A stretch of 64,000 nucleotides of DNA from Hypericibacter sp049323455 (GTDB taxonomy: Bacteria > Pseudomonadota > Alphaproteobacteria > Dongiales > Dongiaceae): positions 1-64,000 of the forward strand of contig JBMONF010000034.1 of NCBI GenBank assembly GCA_049323455.1, in the 5' to 3' direction. The notes under the pieces are model-generated. The model was not told the DNA's origin. It saw only the letters and a list, made by a program, of their open reading frames with translations, and searched no databases. Of this stretch, positions 1 through 7,276 are shown piece by piece; the stretch's first letter is position 1; every line of letters begins with the position of its first letter. Made by a program: the position numbers and the translations under genes.

Positions 1-11
1 TCATCCCGAGC

Positions 12-331
12 TTTGTATGGGGCTTTTTTTGTCAAGCGAGTATATGGCGGTGCGCGTTCTGATTTTGGCGAGCGCATCGAGGGCGAGCGAGGGGAGCCTG
101 CCGGCGGGCGCGATGCATCGCGCCGCAACCTTGTATTCGGTCGGATCGACGAGCGATCCGGACCATGAAGCAACCATGCGCTTCGGCGGCGAGGCTCCGA
201 GGCGGCGGGCCCATTCTGTCGGCGGCATGAGAGCCATAGCTCGGGTCGGGTCACCGCCTCCTCGGATCGTCCTTGGTGCGTCGCCGCGCCGCGCGCAGTC
301 GGCACCGAAGTTATATGTTCGCCGCTCCTGC
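12..331 (-). ncRNA. candidate bridge/seekRNA region of the IS element
   Basis: About 310 bp lie between the transposase stop codon and the element end with no convincing protein. In IS1111-group elements this 3' position is where the guide (bridge or seek) RNA is encoded (established for the group). On the minus strand a perfect TTGACA occurs at 35-30, close to the element end. Upon circularisation it could act as the -35 box of a junction promoter, a known feature of the superfamily. The RNA boundaries and loops cannot be assigned by eye. Confidence 0.5.
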
Positions 332-1492
332 TCATCCCGCTGCTGGGCGCAACACGAATCCTTCGGGAACATCACCCGTATTCACCATGCGCCAGAGCGC
401 GATCAGCAGCTTGCGGGCGAGCGCGACGATGGCGCTGGTCTTGCGCGTCCCTTTGGCGATGCGCGCGCGATACCATTGCACCGGCGCGCTTTGCGGCTGG
501 AACAGCAGGAAGCGCCAGGCGAGCTGGATCATGGCCTTGCGCACCCGCGCATTGCCGGCCTTGGCAAGCCCTTTCTCGCGCCGTTTGCCGCCGCTCTCGT
601 CGGGCGAGCCGGTCATGCCGGCGTAGCGTGCGACGGCGCGCTCGTCGCGCAGCCGGCGATAGAAAATCTCGTGCGTGAGCATGTCGGCCGTCTCGAGGCC
701 GAGCCCATAGACGCGCGACAGCAGGTGCACCATGGCGGGCGTGCCTTGGTTCGGCGCTTCGTCCAGGCGCCGCGCTCTTTCCTGCTCGATTGCCGCGATC
801 TGCGTGCGAATCACGGCAAGTCGCTCCACATCGCGCCGGAGCTCGGCCAGCGTGTTCGGCGGGATCGGCCCGCCTTCCGGTGTGAGCAGCTCTTCAAGCT
901 TGCCGGCCGCTTTGCGCAGCTCCGGCTTGAAGCCGCGGATCCCCAGCCGGGCAAGGGTGCTCTTCATCCGGTTGACGATCCGCGTCCGTTCATTCACCAG
1001 GGCCTCGCGCTCGCGGCTCGGGCGCTTGGCATCCTCTTCCTCGCGGGTCGGGATCGCCGCCATCGAGCAGTGCTTGCGCTCGCCCCGCAGCCAGCCGAGG
1101 AACGCGCGCAGCAGCATCGCCGTATCGAGCCGGTCCGTCTTCGCCCGCTTGTGCTCGCGCGGCACCGGGATGCTCGTCGGATGAATGACGTAAGCCTCGA
1201 TCCCCTTGGCGCGCAGCCACCGCGCCAGCCAGAAGCCGTCGCGGCCGGCTTCATAGGCCAGCACAATCCGCTCGATCCTTCGACCGGCCTTCGTCGCCTC
1301 GCTCCGCCACCGCTCAACGAGGCCCAGCAACGTCTCGGCTCGCGGCTCCAGCTTCTTCAAGGGTTGCCGCATAACGCCGGGCACCAGGCCGGCGGCCAGC
1401 CAACTCGACTGGCTCATCTCCACCACCGCCACGACCGTGCTATCCTGCTCGAAGGCGACGAGGCTACGGCTCAGATCATCGACTTGTGCCAT
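332..1492 (-). CDS. IS110 family DEDD transposase
   Basis: This is a 386-aa RuvC-fold recombinase of the IS110/IS1111 class, which inserts without classical terminal repeats. The N-terminal DEDD domain shows E25 (VVEMSQ; the first acid is Glu rather than the usual Asp), E81 (AYEAGRDG) and the KTDRLDT motif with D120/D123. A helical linker (about 140-245) follows. The C-terminal Transposase_20 domain contains YAGMTGSPDESG around 290-301 with the conserved Ser, then GNARVRKAMIQLAW. I chose the ATG at 1492 (MAQVDDLS) because family members begin there; the frame is open further upstream but that part lies in the element end and beyond. Length is typical and the frame is intact, so the enzyme may be active. 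Confidence 0.93.
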   Translation of the reverse strand: MAQVDDLSRSLVAFEQDSTVVAVVEMSQSSWLAAGLVPGVMRQPLKKLEPRAETLLGLVERWRSEATKAGRRIERIVLAYEAGRDGFWLARWLRAKGIEAYVIHPTSIPVPREHKRAKTDRLDTAMLLRAFLGWLRGERKHCSMAAIPTREEEDAKRPSREREALVNERTRIVNRMKSTLARLGIRGFKPELRKAAGKLEELLTPEGGPIPPNTLAELRRDVERLAVIRTQIAAIEQERARRLDEAPNQGTPAMVHLLSRVYGLGLETADMLTHEIFYRRLRDERAVARYAGMTGSPDESGGKRREKGLAKAGNARVRKAMIQLAWRFLLFQPQSAPVQWYRARIAKGTRKTSAIVALARKLLIALWRMVNTGDVPEGFVLRPAAG

Positions 1493-1562
1493 TGGGGCCC
1501 TCCATCGGTTGTTGCCAACGACGATGGTGCAACAAGCCTCGTCGCCGCCCCATAGCTTCTGT

Positions 1563-1576
1563 CGAAGGATGAGGGC
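1563..1576. repeat. half of a REP-like palindrome split by the IS
   Basis: The sequence CGAAGGATGAGGG to the right of the element and TCATCCCGAG at window positions 1-10 to the left are complementary outer arms (TCATCC/GGATGA). They resemble the CCTCATCC...GGATGAGG palindromes that are dispersed between genes in many alphaproteobacteria. The interpretation rests on the two flanks only, because the window starts inside the left half. Confidence 0.45.
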
Positions 1577-1587
1577 TGTCTCGCGTA

Positions 1588-2988
1588 CTACCCGCCCCTC
1601 TTCTTCGCCCCCTCGAGGATGCGGTTGGCGAGCGCTGTGTAATCGCCGTCGAAATGATGGCCGCCCTTGGTGCGGATCACCTCGAACTTCGCGGCGTCGG
1701 GCGTGGCGCAGAAGCTGTCCTTGGCCTCCTCCTCGCCATAGAAGCATTGCACCAGCTTCGGATCGAGCTTGGCCATCTCGGGGGCCAGCGGCGGCGAGGT
1801 CTCAGCAGGCGCGGCGCCGAACCAGCCCGCCATATGCACCTCGAAATCGGCGCGCAGTTCCGGCGCCAGCAACGAGATTTGCACCACCGCCGATTTCTCC
1901 GCTTCGGGCAGCCGGTCATAGGCGAAGGGCAGCACGCCCGCGCCGAAGGAATAGCCGATCAGCAGCACCTTGTCGGCGTCCCATTTCTCGCGATAGCGCC
2001 GGATCATGCCGGCGAGATCGCCCGCCACCTGCTCCGGCGTCCGCTCGTGCCAGAAATATTGCAGGCAATCGACACCGATTGCCGGGATGCCGCGATCGGC
2101 CAGAATGCCCGCGATAGTGCGGTCGAGATCGCGCCAGCCGCCGTCGCCGGAATAGACGATGGCGAGATAAGGCGGCTTGCCGCCGCCCTTGGCCGGAACC
2201 TCGACCAGCGACTCCAGCCCCAGCGCACTGATGGACCCAGAAGTTGCCGGTGCCGCCGCCGCGGCGGCCGGTGCGGCCAGCTTCGGTGCGAGCAGCGCCA
2301 CGAGCCCGGACGGTGCGTCGGCGCCCGCCGGCAGGGCCACCTTCTCGCCATCGGCGCCGGCCGCTGCCAGCATGAGCGCGAGATCGGGTGCATTGGGGTC
2401 GTGGCTCGCGGCGCGCCACCAGCCCTTCAATGCCTGCGGCGCATAGCGGAAGCCCCCCTGCCCTTCAACCGGCGCGGGCCTCAGGTCGCAGAACGGCGCC
2501 TTCGTCGCGAGCGCCGGCGTGGCGTCGATCGTGACGCCGCCCTGGAACATCACGCTCGCGGCCTGCTCCAGCGCCAGATAGACGAAGCTGCCGCCTTCGC
2601 CCGAACCGGCCAGCACCGGCAGCAGATATTGCGACACATTCAAGTCGCGCTGTAGCCGGCGCGCCACATTCTCGAGCTCCGAGACCGGATAGATGCACGT
2701 ATCGTCGCGCCGATCGAGCGCCGCCTGAAAGCTCGGCCAGTCGATGCCGAGCACGGCGGCTCCCTCGGCTGCGAGCGCCGCGCCCGCCGCGTCCCAGCCC
2801 GGGCCCCAGCCATGGGCATCCGAGACGAGATAGACGAACGAGGTCGGCGTGCCTTCCGGACGGAACAGATAGGCCGTGCCGAACTCGTCGGTCTTGAGGG
2901 CTTCCGGCGCTGCGGCGCGCACAGCCGTCGCGCCGAGGCCCAGGTTCGTCAACACCAGCAGGAAAAGAAACATCCGAATACGGATCAT
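1588..2988 (-). CDS. acvB: AcvB/VirJ family protein, probable lysyl-phosphatidylglycerol hydrolase
   Basis: This is a 466-aa periplasmic protein with an N-terminal signal peptide (MIRIRM... to about residue 25). It has two VirJ-type alpha/beta-hydrolase halves: residues 35-225 (FVYLVSDAHGWG) and 270-460 (LAIVYSGDGGWRDLD), joined by an Ala-rich linker (about 230-255). The second half keeps a nucleophile elbow GYSFGAG (345-351) and a C-terminal GGHHFDGDY with the likely catalytic His. In Agrobacterium the homologue AcvB hydrolyses lysyl-phosphatidylglycerol and is co-transcribed with lpiA. Here its ATG (2988) overlaps the stop of the upstream mprF/lpiA gene by 4 bp, so the two are translationally coupled. 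An in-frame extension upstream exists but would lie inside mprF. Confidence 0.9.
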   Translation of the reverse strand: MIRIRMFLFLLVLTNLGLGATAVRAAAPEALKTDEFGTAYLFRPEGTPTSFVYLVSDAHGWGPGWDAAGAALAAEGAAVLGIDWPSFQAALDRRDDTCIYPVSELENVARRLQRDLNVSQYLLPVLAGSGEGGSFVYLALEQAASVMFQGGVTIDATPALATKAPFCDLRPAPVEGQGGFRYAPQALKGWWRAASHDPNAPDLALMLAAAGADGEKVALPAGADAPSGLVALLAPKLAAPAAAAAAPATSGSISALGLESLVEVPAKGGGKPPYLAIVYSGDGGWRDLDRTIAGILADRGIPAIGVDCLQYFWHERTPEQVAGDLAGMIRRYREKWDADKVLLIGYSFGAGVLPFAYDRLPEAEKSAVVQISLLAPELRADFEVHMAGWFGAAPAETSPPLAPEMAKLDPKLVQCFYGEEEAKDSFCATPDAAKFEVIRTKGGHHFDGDYTALANRILEGAKKRGG

Positions 2989-5618
2989 TTGCTCACCACG
3001 CCCTTGAGGCCGCCACCGCACAAGGCAGCGATATCGCTTGCCAGCACCAGCGCGTTGGCGCCTTGCGGCATCGCCAGATAGCGCGGCGCCCATTCGGGAT
3101 CGAATTTCTGCTTGAACTGACGCAAGCCCTGGAAATTGTAGAAATGCTCGCCATGCGCATAGAGGAAGCGGCCGAAGCGGTGCCAGCGCGGCGCCAGCGG
3201 ATGCGCCTCCATGCCCGCGAGCGGCACCATGCTGAGGCTGAAGGTGCGATAGCCCTCCGCCTTGTAATGCAGCAGGAGCTTGACGAAGAGATACTTCATC
3301 GTGGTCCCCGGCGCCTCGGGCAGATGGCGCATCAGATCCACCAGCGCTTCAGCCTTAGTGTCGGTGGCGAGGATCGTGGCGAACGCGATGATCCGGCCGT
3401 CGAAGCGAACCAGCGCCGTGTCGAACTGGCCGACATAGGCGGGCGAGAAGAAGCCCAGCGAGAAGCGCTTTTCGCGGGTGTTGCGGGCCTCCAGCCACGC
3501 ATCCGAGATGGCCGAAAGCTCGTCCATCAGCGGTGCCGCCTGTCCGCCGGGCAGCACCTCGACCGAGAGCCCGTCGCGCTCGCTGCGGCTGACCGTGCGG
3601 CGGAGATCGCTGCGCGCACTGCCCTCCAGGCTGAAGGCGGCGAGCGGCACGCGCGCCTCCTCGCCCAGCTTCAAGAGCACCAGACCGGCGTCGATGTAGA
3701 GCGGCAGATCGTCGGCACGGATCTGGTAGAAGGCGGCCCGCGCATTGTGCCGGTCCGCCAGCTCGAGAAAGCGCCAGATCAGCTCGTTGCGCTCTTCGTC
3801 CGGCCCGACCGGATCGCCCAATGCCACCCAGCTGCGCCCGCGCACGCCATACATTAGGAAGGCGCGCCCGCTGTCCGAGAACAGCAGCGCCTTGTCGCCC
3901 AGGAGCGCCAGATTGGCGTCGGCGCGATCCTGCGCCTGGATCACGGCGCGCGCGCGATCGAGCTCGGCCTTGTCCGGAAGACGAAAGGCGATTGGAGCCG
4001 GACGCAGCAGCCGCAGCAGGCCGAAGGCCAAGCCGGCGAGGACGACACCGAGCGTCGCCCGCATGGCGCGCGGCGCTTGGCTCTGGATCTCGAACTGCCA
4101 CCACAGCTCGCGCGAATATTCGACGTGACGGAACGAGAAGAAGACCAGCCAGATCATGCCGCCCAGCGCCAGCACGAACGCGATCGCCCAGGTCAGGTTC
4201 AGGGGCTGATCCAAGAGGGAGGACGGCCGATAGAACTCGCGCCGACAGGCGGCGAGAATGCCGAGGATAACGAGCAGCACCAGCGCCTCGCGCACCGCCC
4301 CACCCTTCAGCAGCGCCAGCACGACATTGCCCGACAGCACGACGACGGTGATCCAGTAGGCGGCGTCGAGACGCTTGTAGAGCCCGCGCGAGACGATCAG
4401 CAGCACCAGGCCGGCGATGCTGCCGACGAAATGCGAGATTTCCAGTGCCGGCAGCGGAATCCACGGCTCGATCAGGGCGAGCCTGGCGTGGGTCGTGGGC
4501 GTGGCGGCCGAGAACAGCAGCATCACGCCGCCGAGAAACGTCAGCGTCGCGACGAAGGGCGGGGCCAGGCGCGAGGTCCAGGTGCCGAGATTGCGCGTGA
4601 GGGCGAAGGCGAGCGTGCCGCGGCTGGTGCGCAAGATCTCGCCGCCGCCGAGCAGCGCCGCCGCCACCATGAGCGGCAGCAGGTGGTAGATGATGCGGTA
4701 GGCGAAGAGCGCGGCTGTCAGCGTGTCAACGGGCAGGCTGCCCTCGAGCCCGATCAGCATCACCGCCTCGAACACGCCCAGCCCCGCCGGCACATGGCTG
4801 ACGACGCCGCCCAGGAGCGCGATCGCAAACACGGCGAGCACCATGCCGAAGCCGGGCCCCCCGCCCGGCAGGAGCGCGTAGAACACGGCGGCGGTCAGGC
4901 AGATATCGAGGGCCGATATGGCGAGCTGGGCTAGCGCCACCTCCCCGCTCGGCAGCGAAATGCTGAAGGGGCCGAGCCGCAGGGTGCCGCGATGCAGAAA
5001 GCAGACGAGGATGAAGGCTGCGGCAGCGCCCAGCAGCAGCAACGCGCCGATTGCGACGCTGTCCGGTGGCAGCCGCAGAAGCCGTGCGGCGCTGTCGGGC
5101 TCGAGCAGAGCGGCGCTGGCACCGACCACGGTGATGCCGAAGCCGAAGGCCAGCGCGCAGAACAGCGTGACGCGCGCGATGTCGGGCAGCGACAGCCCCG
5201 CTGCGGAATAGACCCGGTAGCGCACCGAGCCGGCCGTGAGGATGCCGAAGCCGGTGGTATTGCCGAGCGCATAGCTCGTGAAGGACGCGAAGCTCAGGGT
5301 CGACCAGGGCACCTTGACGCCGACATAGCGCAAGGCGGACCAGTCATAGCCGGTCAGCGTCAGGAAGCTGCCGGCAGTCGCCAGGATGGCTAGAAATATG
5401 GCACGCGCCGGCAGCGCCTCGAATGCTTCCTCGACCAGCCGATAATGGATATCGCGGAGCTGGCCGTGGATGACCCACACGGCGAGCCCGAGCAGCAGCG
5501 CCGTAATGAGCGGCGGGGCGCCCAGACGCAAGCCCCCGACCCAGCGGGGCGGCGTTCGCTCCCCGTCGGCGTCGTCGGTCGCTGGCGGCGGGTTGGAGGC
5601 CGTCTCTTCGGCGATCAT
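2985..5618 (-). CDS. mprF: bifunctional lysylphosphatidylglycerol flippase/synthetase MprF (LpiA)
   Basis: This 877-aa inner-membrane protein transfers lysine from Lys-tRNA to phosphatidylglycerol and flips the product, lowering the negative surface charge. The N-terminal two thirds contain many hydrophobic segments (first at about 33-50), including the conserved flippase stretch FASFTSYALGNTTGFGILTAGSVRYR and the segment GGVVSHVPAGLGVFEAVML. The cytosolic DUF2156 synthase domain occupies about 560-870, with FLMYGVRGRSWVALGDPVGP, the RTVSRSERDGL region and the C-terminal FGRFLYAHGEHFYNFQGLRQFKQKFDPEW. Length matches the family. It is first in an operon with acvB, so the modification and its removal are encoded together. 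A short non-coding gap separates it from the TauE-like gene upstream. Confidence 0.95.
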   Translation of the reverse strand: MIAEETASNPPPATDDADGERTPPRWVGGLRLGAPPLITALLLGLAVWVIHGQLRDIHYRLVEEAFEALPARAIFLAILATAGSFLTLTGYDWSALRYVGVKVPWSTLSFASFTSYALGNTTGFGILTAGSVRYRVYSAAGLSLPDIARVTLFCALAFGFGITVVGASAALLEPDSAARLLRLPPDSVAIGALLLLGAAAAFILVCFLHRGTLRLGPFSISLPSGEVALAQLAISALDICLTAAVFYALLPGGGPGFGMVLAVFAIALLGGVVSHVPAGLGVFEAVMLIGLEGSLPVDTLTAALFAYRIIYHLLPLMVAAALLGGGEILRTSRGTLAFALTRNLGTWTSRLAPPFVATLTFLGGVMLLFSAATPTTHARLALIEPWIPLPALEISHFVGSIAGLVLLIVSRGLYKRLDAAYWITVVVLSGNVVLALLKGGAVREALVLLVILGILAACRREFYRPSSLLDQPLNLTWAIAFVLALGGMIWLVFFSFRHVEYSRELWWQFEIQSQAPRAMRATLGVVLAGLAFGLLRLLRPAPIAFRLPDKAELDRARAVIQAQDRADANLALLGDKALLFSDSGRAFLMYGVRGRSWVALGDPVGPDEERNELIWRFLELADRHNARAAFYQIRADDLPLYIDAGLVLLKLGEEARVPLAAFSLEGSARSDLRRTVSRSERDGLSVEVLPGGQAAPLMDELSAISDAWLEARNTREKRFSLGFFSPAYVGQFDTALVRFDGRIIAFATILATDTKAEALVDLMRHLPEAPGTTMKYLFVKLLLHYKAEGYRTFSLSMVPLAGMEAHPLAPRWHRFGRFLYAHGEHFYNFQGLRQFKQKFDPEWAPRYLAMPQGANALVLASDIAALCGGGLKGVVSK

Positions 5619-5703
5619 GAGCGGCGCAGGCGCAACGTGATTCGGCGCGGTGAGAATATGCCGTCAGCTGTCCGGTGAATCTAGGACGCAAGGCGAGCGG
5701 CGC

Positions 5704-6495
5704 CTAGGCCCCTAGATTTACCAGAACCGCGGGCAGGCTGCGCCAGAGCATATAGGCTGCGACCGCAAATATCACGCCGGCGAAGATGCGATTGAGGGCC
5801 TGCTTCTCGGTGGAGAGCCGGACCGCCGCCTTCAGCCCGAGAAAGCCGCCCACGACGCCACCCGCGATGAAGGCGAGCGCAATGGGCCAGGCAACCAGCC
5901 CCGAGAGAGCATAGTTGACGGCGGTCGCGAGGCCGAAGGCGCCGACCGAGAACAGCGAGGAGCCGATGGCGTTCAAGATCGGCATGCCGCTGCCGAGCAT
6001 GATGCCAGGCACGATCAGGAAGCCGCCGCCGATGCCGAAAAAGCCCGAGACCGCGCCGGTCAGGAAGCCGATGCCGGCAAGCCGAACGGCGATCTTGGGA
6101 TTGATCCGCACCGACGGGTCGCCCTCCGAGCGGCGCGGCCGCAGCATGGCGACGCCGACCGCCACCATCACCAGCGCGAACAGAACGAGCAGCCGCTCGC
6201 CTTCGACCGCCTTACCGAGGCTCGAACCCGCAATGGCGCCGAGCACGCCGGCGCTGGCGAACACCGCTGCACAGGGCCATTTCACATTCCCGACCCGCGC
6301 ATGCTGGATCAGATTGGCAAAGGCGTTGAGGGCGACCGCCAGCGCGCTGGTGCCGATCGCGAGATGCGGATCGCCCACGCCGACAACATAGAGAAGCAGC
6401 GGCACGGCCAGGATCGAGCCGCCGCCGCCGAGCAGCCCCAGCAGAAAGCCGACCAGCACGCCGGAGCCGGCCGCGAGCAGATCGGTCTGGATCAT
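5704..6495 (-). CDS. TauE/SafE family sulfite/organosulfur exporter
   Basis: This 263-aa membrane protein has about eight hydrophobic helices. Both halves of the family carry the glycine-rich pattern, here GFLLGLLGGGGSILAVPLLLYVVG near the N-terminus and GAVSGFFGIGGGFLIVPGIMLG near the middle. Family members export sulfite, sulfoacetate or other small sulfur anions. In BigR-type operons a TauE/SafE protein is thought to remove sulfite produced by persulfide dioxygenase. The context fits: a DUF2892 protein and a BigR-like ArsR regulator lie immediately upstream on the same strand, and a persulfide-dioxygenase-like gene is 6 kb away. Confidence 0.88.
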   Translation of the reverse strand: MIQTDLLAAGSGVLVGFLLGLLGGGGSILAVPLLLYVVGVGDPHLAIGTSALAVALNAFANLIQHARVGNVKWPCAAVFASAGVLGAIAGSSLGKAVEGERLLVLFALVMVAVGVAMLRPRRSEGDPSVRINPKIAVRLAGIGFLTGAVSGFFGIGGGFLIVPGIMLGSGMPILNAIGSSLFSVGAFGLATAVNYALSGLVAWPIALAFIAGGVVGGFLGLKAAVRLSTEKQALNRIFAGVIFAVAAYMLWRSLPAVLVNLGA

Positions 6496-6572
6496 GGGCC
6501 GGGCGACTCAACCGTTCCGACGCGCCGCACCTTCGTCGTCGAGATATTGCTCATCAAGCCGGCCTGCATGGT

Positions 6573-6607
6573 CGGTTGAGCCAAATCAATGAGGCTTGGC
6601 TCAACCG
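6573..6607. repeat. 12-bp inverted repeat between DUF2892 and TauE genes
   Basis: CGGTTGAGCCAA (6573-6584) and TTGGCTCAACCG (6596-6607) are perfectly complementary with an 11-nt loop. The repeat lies between two minus-strand genes and is not followed by a T-run, so it may be an operator, an mRNA processing or attenuation hairpin, or a weak terminator separating DUF2892 from the exporter gene. Confidence 0.7.
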
Positions 6608-6634
6608 GTCATGCTGGGTTGCGCCGGCGCCCGT

Positions 6635-6838
6635 TCAATGAAACGCGACACCCGCCTTGGCGCCAAGCTTCTTGAAGATCATGGCGGCGGGACAGAAACC
6701 GGTGAAGGCGGCCTGCAGCATGTTGGCGCCGACAAAGGCGGTGAGCCACAACCAGGCCGGGTGATGGAGCTGACTGAGCGCGAGGCTCGCCAGGATGAGC
6801 GTGCCCGCGAAAGCCATGACGAGACGATCGATCGACAT
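6635..6838 (-). CDS. DUF2892 (YgaP transmembrane-type) small membrane protein
   Basis: This 67-aa protein has two hydrophobic helices (about 8-24 and 28-45) and the conserved GFCPAAMIFKKLG motif near the C-terminus, hallmarks of the DUF2892/YgaP_TM family. In YgaP this segment anchors a rhodanese domain in the membrane and forms a path for sulfur species. Here the rhodanese is a separate gene 5 kb away. The single Cys in GFCP is the residue likely to handle sulfane sulfur (inference). The ATG at 6838 follows a purine-rich AAGGGAAAGGACAGC leader. The gene lies 49 bp downstream of the arsR-type gene. Confidence 0.88.
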   Translation of the reverse strand: MSIDRLVMAFAGTLILASLALSQLHHPAWLWLTAFVGANMLQAAFTGFCPAAMIFKKLGAKAGVAFH

Positions 6839-6887
6839 GATGCTGTCCTTTCCCTTAAGCGAGGCCGACCAAAGCGACGGCCGGCAA

Positions 6888-7211
6888 TCAGCGGCCCTTC
6901 CTGCCCTTGCGCCGCGACGGGCTGCAGTAGAGCCGATGCAGCGTTTCGATGACTGCACGCGGCGCGTCGTCCGCAAGCGCGTAATAGATCGACTGCGCCT
7001 CGCGCCGGGTGCGCACCAATCCATGGCTGCGCAGCCTTGCCAGATGCTGGCTGAGGGCGGATTGACGCAGACCCACCAGCCGCTCGAGCTCGCCGGCGGG
7101 CTTTTCGCCACCGAGCAGGTGGCACAGGATCATCAGCCGGCGCTGATTGCTCATCGCCTTGAGCAGCTGGGCGGCCTTGGCCGCCTGGGGTTCGAGCTCT
7201 CTTACATTCAC
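6888..7211 (-). CDS. ArsR-family regulator, BigR/SqrR-like persulfide sensor (first copy)
   Basis: This is a 107-aa winged-helix repressor. The recognition helix region reads GLRQSALSQHLARLRSHGLV, followed by the wing TRREAQSIYYAL. Cys30 (LMILCHLL) and Cys96 (HRLYCSPS) match the cysteine pair which in BigR, SqrR and YgaV forms a disulfide or tetrasulfide with reactive sulfur and releases DNA. A lysine/arginine-rich tail ends the protein. Translation starts at a GTG (7211). It is first in the minus-strand order arsR, DUF2892, tauE and divergent from the RND pump; the shared intergenic region holds a perfect palindrome. A second paralogue is at 11891-12232. Confidence 0.92.
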   Translation of the reverse strand: MNVRELEPQAAKAAQLLKAMSNQRRLMILCHLLGGEKPAGELERLVGLRQSALSQHLARLRSHGLVRTRREAQSIYYALADDAPRAVIETLHRLYCSPSRRKGRKGR

Positions 7212-7220
7212 ACTTGCTAT

Positions 7221-7234
7221 TTAGCATATGCTAA
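7221..7234. promoter_or_regulatory. ArsR operator palindrome TTAGCATATGCTAA
   Basis: This perfect 14-bp palindrome lies in the 65-bp region between the arsR gene (minus, start 7211) and the RND adaptor gene (plus, start 7277). It is placed to control both directions. A near copy (TTAGTAAATGCTCA, 11 of 14 identical) occurs at 12261-12274 upstream of the second ArsR gene. Confidence 0.75.
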
Positions 7235-7276
7235 TATATTTGCAAGAGATATCCGACGACACCGAGGCCGCATCCC

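Larger units (their letters stand above)
11..1562 (-). mobile_element. IS110-superfamily (IS1111-type) insertion sequence
   Basis: The element consists of a single DEDD transposase gene (332-1492, minus) with about 70 bp upstream and about 310 bp of non-coding DNA downstream. Its ends carry a short subterminal inverted repeat: TATGGGGC at 16-23 and its complement GCCCCATA at 1547-1554. Such repeats are typical of the IS1111 subgroup, whereas IS110 sensu stricto lacks them. The exact termini cannot be fixed from one copy; they should lie a few bases outside these repeats. The flanks read TCATCC (1-6) and GGATGA (1567-1572), the complementary arms of a REP-like palindrome, so the element probably sits in a REP. 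The right end lies only about 25 bp beyond the stop codon of the acvB-like gene. Confidence 0.85.

Noticed and set aside
1..375. Minus-strand 124-codon frame at the window start
   Set aside because: It lies in the non-coding 3' part of the IS, overlaps the transposase end, and has no motif; the region is better explained as guide-RNA DNA.
17..1555. Long open frame on the plus strand across the IS element
   Set aside because: It is antisense to the transposase, has no recognisable domain, and long antisense frames are expected in GC-rich codon usage.
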